From contig OZ025240.1 of the NCBI GenBank assembly GCA_964019155.1, positions 23,104,506 to 23,168,505 on the forward strand: DNA of 64,000 nucleotides. Direction: 5' to 3'. A program made the translations under genes and the position numbers. This DNA is from Osedax fenrisi. Its lineage: Eukaryota > Annelida > Polychaeta > Sabellida > Siboglinidae. Of the stretch, positions 61,733 to 64,000 are shown piece by piece. The first letter of the stretch is position 1, and every line of letters begins with the position of its first letter. The notes below the pieces were generated by a model. That model ran no database searches, was not told where the DNA came from, and was given only the letters and a program-made list of their open reading frames with translations.

Positions 61733-61969
61733 ATGCAACAATGGTGGTGTCGTCATATAATTATTATAAATAAACTAGTTAGGAATAAAAACGACGGGTT
61801 TACGAAATCTGTATGCGAGATTACACCCGAGTTCACATTAAATAGAAGAATGCTAATAATAAAGAGGCGACCCCATCTAACAATGGTAATAATAACGGCA
61901 ATAATAATAAAATATACCTGGTTGAGAACAAATAAAAAATGTATTAATACTTCAGAATTAATAAAATAG
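61733..61969 (+). CDS. Hypothetical 78-residue ORF
   Basis: An ATG frame beginning MQQWWCRHIIIINKLVRNKN, with DGFTKSVCEITPEF and RRMLIIKRRPHLTMVIITAI, ending at TAG. The middle has balanced codon use, but the flanking Ile/Lys-rich parts look like AT-rich chance sequence. No family was recognised. It may be an exon or a chance frame. Confidence 0.13.
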   Translation: MQQWWCRHIIIINKLVRNKNDGFTKSVCEITPEFTLNRRMLIIKRRPHLTMVIITAIIIKYTWLRTNKKCINTSELIK

Positions 61970-62339
61970 ATAAGTTTTTATTTGAATTTTGAATCTACGT
62001 ATATTATATAGTTTTTCATAATAGAGTATAATATACTAGTTTTATATAATATATCTATATACCGTGAGTAGCATCAATTATATATTGTCGTCGGTATATC
62101 TGAGACATCCTGAAATTAAGGCAGCCAATCAATCAATAGTAAACTATTTCTATTGAACTAGTATAATACGAGTCATTTTCATAATATATAGCATACTATA
62201 TGTATATATATACTAATAAATATTATATAGTATATAGTATATATATTATGGTATACCAGAATATATAATAATATAGGTAAGATTACATCGAAGTTGTATA
62301 ATGCAGCTCGTCAACATCGGTGTATAGATTTTCTATATA

Positions 62340-62700
62340 AATAGAGATGTGGCGTTCTCGTAGTGTCTCCTATTGTGACGTCATAATCCGTATTGATCAC
62401 CGGGGCCACTAGTACATCCGTCACTGCTATTAAAACTCTACACGCTAGCTAACAATAGCAGTAGTGGCGGTAGCAGTGGTGGTGGCGGTAGTGGTGGCGG
62501 TACAAAGGCATACTTCACATCGCATGCTTATACCGATATACCGCGCCGCACGCTCAGTGGGAGTCCGACCAACCCGAGAGAGAGAGAGCGCACGCGCGTG
62601 TGAAACTATTACCGCGATGACCTTGACCCCTGTTACGTCATCGCGCCGCTCACCATCGCGTATAGGCGACGTCTTGAAGCGATATAGCGATACATCTTTA
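62340..62700. promoter_or_regulatory. CpG-rich island with CRE and nuclear-receptor-like sites
   Basis: Contains TGACGTCA at 62,376-62,383, TTACGTCA at 62,633-62,640, and TGACCTTGACCCC at 62,618-62,630 (reverse complement holds TCAAGGTCA, the SF-1/ERR-type extended half-site, here as GGGTCA-AGGTCA). A GAGA run lies at 62,577-62,587. Many CpGs occur between 62,540 and 62,670. A GGC/GGT/AGT-rich tract at 62,455-62,503 gives a Ser/Gly-rich open frame of about 68 codons without ATG. Promoter-like; direction unknown. Confidence 0.42.
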
Positions 62701-62796
62701 TAAACTTAGGATCTGCTATATAAGTAATCGGTTATTATTAGTTTGTATGTGTATTCTCTGTAAGCGATCTTTAATATGTTCGTTACCGTGTTGATG

Positions 62797-62848
<52 letters not shown>

Positions 62849-63687
62849 TAGATTCAAGGCTAATTATGACTATAAAAAATAAGGCATTACATTTTCACAT
62901 TTATATATGTTCATATATTTGAACATAATCAATACTGCGATATTATATTGATTAGGAAACACTATGTACGTTGTGTTTAATTCGTCATGATCAAGTTTAA
63001 CAATTACATTTAAACTCGAATTAATGATTCCAAATAAAATAACAGTTTTTCAGTTGGTGATAACGAAGAAGAACTCTGATTCCGTCGCTGATTTCGAATC
63101 GAATATGATTTACGTCATAAAACTTTCAGAATTATATTTAGAAATTTCTTTACTAATAATAAAAACACTAGGACCGTATTAGAATCCAGCTACAGAAATA
63201 ACAATAATGACGTAAATGTAACGTTACCCAACTTCCGGATAAAAACACTTATTGTGTATTATTATAACACAATGTATGTTATAAATAATCCTCGGTTAAT
63301 TGGCTTGTACCCAGTGTAATAATAAATAATCCAAGGACGAGTTTTCGAGGGCAAAGCTGTAAATCCGGAACACCGATAAAACAACTGTTATCTAAAATAT
63401 AAAGTCTGTAAATTATAAATTTATTGTAAACAAACGTTGCAAATACACAATAGTGTATATATAGTGAATATAACAAACATATACATGTTAAGCGTTATAA
63501 AGTTGTAGCGTATATATCAGATAAAGGTTAGTATATAATTATCAACAACTTATTATTGATAGGCATCATATATTATTAGATTATCAACTAAAGTTATATA
63601 TGACTAATTTGCATGGTAAATACATCACTAAAATATGTGTATGTATATTAAAAAAGTATATAACATGTAAACAATAGTATTATGTTT

Positions 63688-63744
<57 letters not shown>

Positions 63745-64000
63745 CATATATACTATACAGATAATATATTGATAGATAAATATACCTACTACATGTAACT
63801 ACATGTATTTACACAAGACCGTTGTAACATACATTATACATAATAATTAGGATATACACTAGGCATACGTGTGTATATATAGTGTATAAACGTTATTAAT
63901 GATGTATGACGTGATACGAATAAAGGAACGGCGCTGCTATTGTGTATTGTTCAAGAGTAACGCCCTTAATACCCTGGTATCGGCGAAACACCCTTCTATG
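62701..64000. other. Terminal stretch, no confirmed gene
   Basis: (TA)n arrays lie at 62,798-62,844 and 63,690-63,732. A 52-codon ATG frame at 63,024-63,182 (MIPNKITVFQLVITKKNS...) overlaps a good acceptor-like TTTTTCAG and is unrecognised. The last 60 bp share a block with 59,605-59,650. Confidence 0.45.
62798..62844. repeat. (TA)n microsatellite
   Basis: About 46 bp of TA repeats. Confidence 0.95.

Noticed and set aside
62464..62703. 79-codon Val/Ala-rich frame
   Set aside because: It has no ATG start and is a frame of the GGC/GGT/AGT-rich tract; the Ser/Gly frame is equally open.

Overview
The window is very AT-rich eukaryotic DNA, almost certainly from an invertebrate animal. The reasons are dense (TA)n and (ATT)n microsatellites, many decayed non-LTR retrotransposons of animal-type clades (RTE-like, CR1/L2/jockey-like), a Ty3/gypsy relic, a pogo/Tigger-like DNA transposon end, a tRNA-derived SINE candidate, intron-type splice signals and a few CpG-rich islands. 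No bacterial-style operons, CRISPR arrays or rRNA were seen. The species cannot be named from the sequence.

Layout. 0.2-2.5 kb: gypsy pol relic, then a jockey/CR1-like LINE, both on minus. 4.4-8.3 kb: an L2-like fragment (+), then a BovB/RTE-type LINE (-) that has lost its reverse transcriptase core. 8.6-14.5 kb: nested L2-like and RTE copies and a second jockey/CR1-like element, with long (ATT)n arrays. 16-20.5 kb: three more LINE remnants. 20.5-31.2 kb: AT-rich DNA with short exon-like segments, a two-exon candidate for a small secreted cysteine-containing protein (27.8-28.8 kb), and several RTE-like and L2-like pieces. 31.7-34.7 kb: a nearly complete L2-like element lying between two (TA)n arrays. 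35.0-35.7 kb: a young 5'-truncated RTE-like insertion with recognisable target-site duplications. 40.0-42.3 kb: a CpG-rich, promoter-like zone. 43.4-49.8 kb: two more L2-like elements and a tRNA-headed SINE. 50.0-51.0 kb: a degenerate GATA-motif satellite. 51.9-55.0 kb: a nearly full-length RTE-like element with target-site duplications. 55.8-58.9 kb: LINE fragments. 59.3-64 kb: two CpG-rich islands, one with a cluster of CRE (TGACGTCA) sites, and a pogo/Tigger-like element.

Host genes: no complete host gene can be demonstrated. The best candidates are (a) a signal-peptide exon plus a CxxC exon on the plus strand at 27,834-28,758, possibly Ly6/LU-like; (b) a set of short, symmetric phase-1 exon-like segments at 15,341, 17,897, 21,237, 22,038, 24,988 and 41,858, reminiscent of micro-exon genes; (c) first-exon-like CpG islands at 40.2 kb and 59.4 kb. 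All are hypotheses that need RNA evidence.

Most long open frames in the window are retroelement debris, antisense shadows of it, or translated microsatellites. RTE-like proteins normally supply an apurinic-type endonuclease plus reverse transcriptase for target-primed reverse transcription. The copies here all carry stops, frameshifts or deletions and look non-autonomous.
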